From Dysgonamonadaceae bacterium (GTDB lineage Bacteria > Bacteroidota > Bacteroidia > Bacteroidales > Azobacteroidaceae), in contig JAIRSN010000025.1 in assembly GCA_031255425.1 (NCBI GenBank), positions 1-23,414 of the forward strand: 23,414 nt of DNA. Reading direction: 5' to 3'. The notes below the pieces were generated by a model. That model saw nothing but the letters and a program-made list of their open reading frames with translations. It searched no databases and was not told the origin of the DNA. Positions within the stretch are counted from its first letter, which is position 1. Each line of letters starts with the position of its first letter. The position numbers were made by a program, and so were the translations under genes. This document shows, piece after piece, positions 22,306 to 23,414 of this stretch.

Positions 22306-23235
22306 TCAGTCTTGGACGCAGCGAACAGAGTACGCTATGCTGGGGAACTCCTCTATTCCAAGTGTTGGTCCTATTAGCATCGCGTCATCGTTGTCCAACC
22401 TCCAGGCTGCGAAATTGTGCGTTGAATGCCAAAACGTCATCGACTCGCCGTAGCCGCCATACTGGACACCGTAGAACTCTCCGCACATTCGACCGGCGAA
22501 CCCGCCTTCCGTTTTGGCCTTGCTTGTCCCCGATATTGAAAGGCCATCTACGTTCGTTCCCCACCGTGCCTTCCGACCGGCGAATCCGACTTCTGTGTCA
22601 GTGGAGTATTTTTGATTCGCATCATTTTCGAGTTCAGTGTTCAGCAGCTCGGACTCAGAAGCTGCCGGCAAGCGCCATCCGTCCGGACAGATTGCGAGCG
22701 CACTTGCCCACGTGTAAAGTAGTCCATGATCGTCTTCATATTCCTCTTGTTTACTCCCGTTCGGATAGTGGTAATGCGTACCTTCGATTAAGGTGCCTTT
22801 GTATCGCATATTCTGGGTCATCCACCAGCCGGCAGCGCCAAAATCACCTATACAGTACACATTACCGTCTCTTTCATCGGTAATAGAGTTTGGACAAGGA
22901 TCTCTGAGTGGCATCCATTTGCTGCCGTCCCATACATAAACGCCCGGCCCTCGTAAAGCATACGTTGTATTGTAAACAATCATGCCGGTAGCCGTTTGCT
23001 TTATATCCCCAGTCACTGTTCCCTCCGGCACCAGCACAAACTCGCTCGCATCGTCACTTAATTCTACAGTCGGCAGCAACATCCCCAAGTTGTTTTGACC
23101 TCCGGACGCTAAATCCAATATTGCGCCGCTATGCGGTTCGTCGCTTGCCGTTCCGCCGATAAGTACTTGTGCATTCACACTGGCTGCGCCCGTCATAACA
23201 AGCGTCAGCATCAAATAAAATGATTTCTTTTTCAT
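22306..23235 (-). CDS. Secreted FISUMP-domain (major paralogous domain) protein
   Basis: This 309-aa protein has a signal peptide ending near SVNAQ (about residue 23). The N-terminal part (24-110) resembles the entry module of many Bacteroidota surface proteins: GAILDLAS, then TGMIVYNT and GVYVWDGSKWMPL. The C-terminal FISUMP domain shows DGNVYCIGDFGAAGWWMTQNMR (about 123-144), LLYTWASALAICPDGWRLPAASE (172-194) and the ending YSVRCVQD. The family is found in large paralogous sets on Bacteroidota and Fibrobacter surfaces; its function is not established. A 36-bp direct repeat flanks the gene. No clear lipobox, so probably exported rather than lipidated. Confidence 0.88.
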   Translation of the reverse strand: MKKKSFYLMLTLVMTGAASVNAQVLIGGTASDEPHSGAILDLASGGQNNLGMLLPTVELSDDASEFVLVPEGTVTGDIKQTATGMIVYNTTYALRGPGVYVWDGSKWMPLRDPCPNSITDERDGNVYCIGDFGAAGWWMTQNMRYKGTLIEGTHYHYPNGSKQEEYEDDHGLLYTWASALAICPDGWRLPAASESELLNTELENDANQKYSTDTEVGFAGRKARWGTNVDGLSISGTSKAKTEGGFAGRMCGEFYGVQYGGYGESMTFWHSTHNFAAWRLDNDDAMLIGPTLGIEEFPSIAYSVRCVQD

Positions 23236-23414
23236 CTTTCTTTTTTAAATTGTTTTTGTTGATTATTTATTCACCGTTTATTTATCCGGCTCCGGTAAAA
23301 GCAACTCCAACTTATATAAACATGAGAAAGAAATCTATTTGAATAATGAATAATAAGTTGCCTTTACCTTTGCCGGGGATAATTTATTGTGTCGACGAAG
23401 GGTTGAAAGGGTCA
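23236..23414. promoter_or_regulatory. AT-rich region with plus-strand -7 box and right copy of the direct repeat
   Basis: TACCTTTG (23365-23372) is a Bacteroidota -7 box on the plus strand; TTTG at 23338-23341 lies 23 nt upstream. It would direct transcription out of the window. TTATATAAACATGAGAA (23312-23328) and TTGCCTTTACCTTTGCCGG (23358-23376) recur from the window's left end. The direct repeat copy is 23372-23407. The FISUMP promoter on the minus strand was not identified confidently. Confidence 0.5.

Overview
The window looks like chromosomal DNA from a Bacteroidota bacterium, most likely a Bacteroidales relative. Three things point there. Several genes have promoters with the Bacteroidota -33/-7 form (TTG or TTTG, about 19-20 nt, then TAnnTTTG). 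The sodium-pumping methylmalonyl-CoA decarboxylase operon encodes an OadG-type subunit fused to a lamin-tail domain. There is also a FISUMP-type (major paralogous domain) secreted protein and a PorT-like outer membrane barrel. Genes are fairly GC-rich while intergenic DNA is very AT-rich. I cannot name the genus.

Layout. 1-798 is AT-rich and mostly non-coding; it holds a 58-codon ORF lying on a long imperfect hairpin. 799-1110 (-) is a glycine-rich RRM RNA-binding protein with its own promoter and terminator. 1362-6100 (-) is a complete propionate/energy operon in the order epimerase (mce), carboxyltransferase (mmdA), OadG-like anchor, biotin carrier (mmdC) and Na+ pump (mmdB). 6101-6613 is non-coding and carries an exact 21-bp-period minisatellite. 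6614-12706 (-) is a hexuronate operon: kduI, kdgK, kduD, kdgA, an ACS-family MFS transporter and a DUF4861 lipoprotein. 12977-13678 (+) is a divergent FadR-type GntR regulator; two TGGTNNACCA palindromes in the shared control region are good operator candidates.

13679-16034 is the most unusual part. One unrecognised helical protein (14171-14902, +) lies between families of short palindromes with a CTGCGG/CCGCAG core. About 1.1 kb of degenerate repeats follows it, with a period of roughly 21-22 bp and phased A-tracts. 16035-21220 (-) holds rnhB, a large TPR protein, recA and a carboxynorspermidine/saccharopine dehydrogenase-family gene. 21560-22144 (+) is a small outer membrane barrel protein. 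22306-23235 (-) is a FISUMP lipoprotein-like/secreted protein flanked by 36-bp direct repeats. The last about 100 bp resemble the first about 120 bp of the window.

Functionally, the uronate operon converts 4-deoxy-5-keto-uronate (the product of pectin or other uronide lyases encoded elsewhere) to pyruvate and glyceraldehyde-3-phosphate. The mmd operon decarboxylates methylmalonyl-CoA to propionyl-CoA while exporting Na+, which fits a saccharolytic, succinate/propionate-forming anaerobe. All assignments are from reading the sequence; no database search was run.
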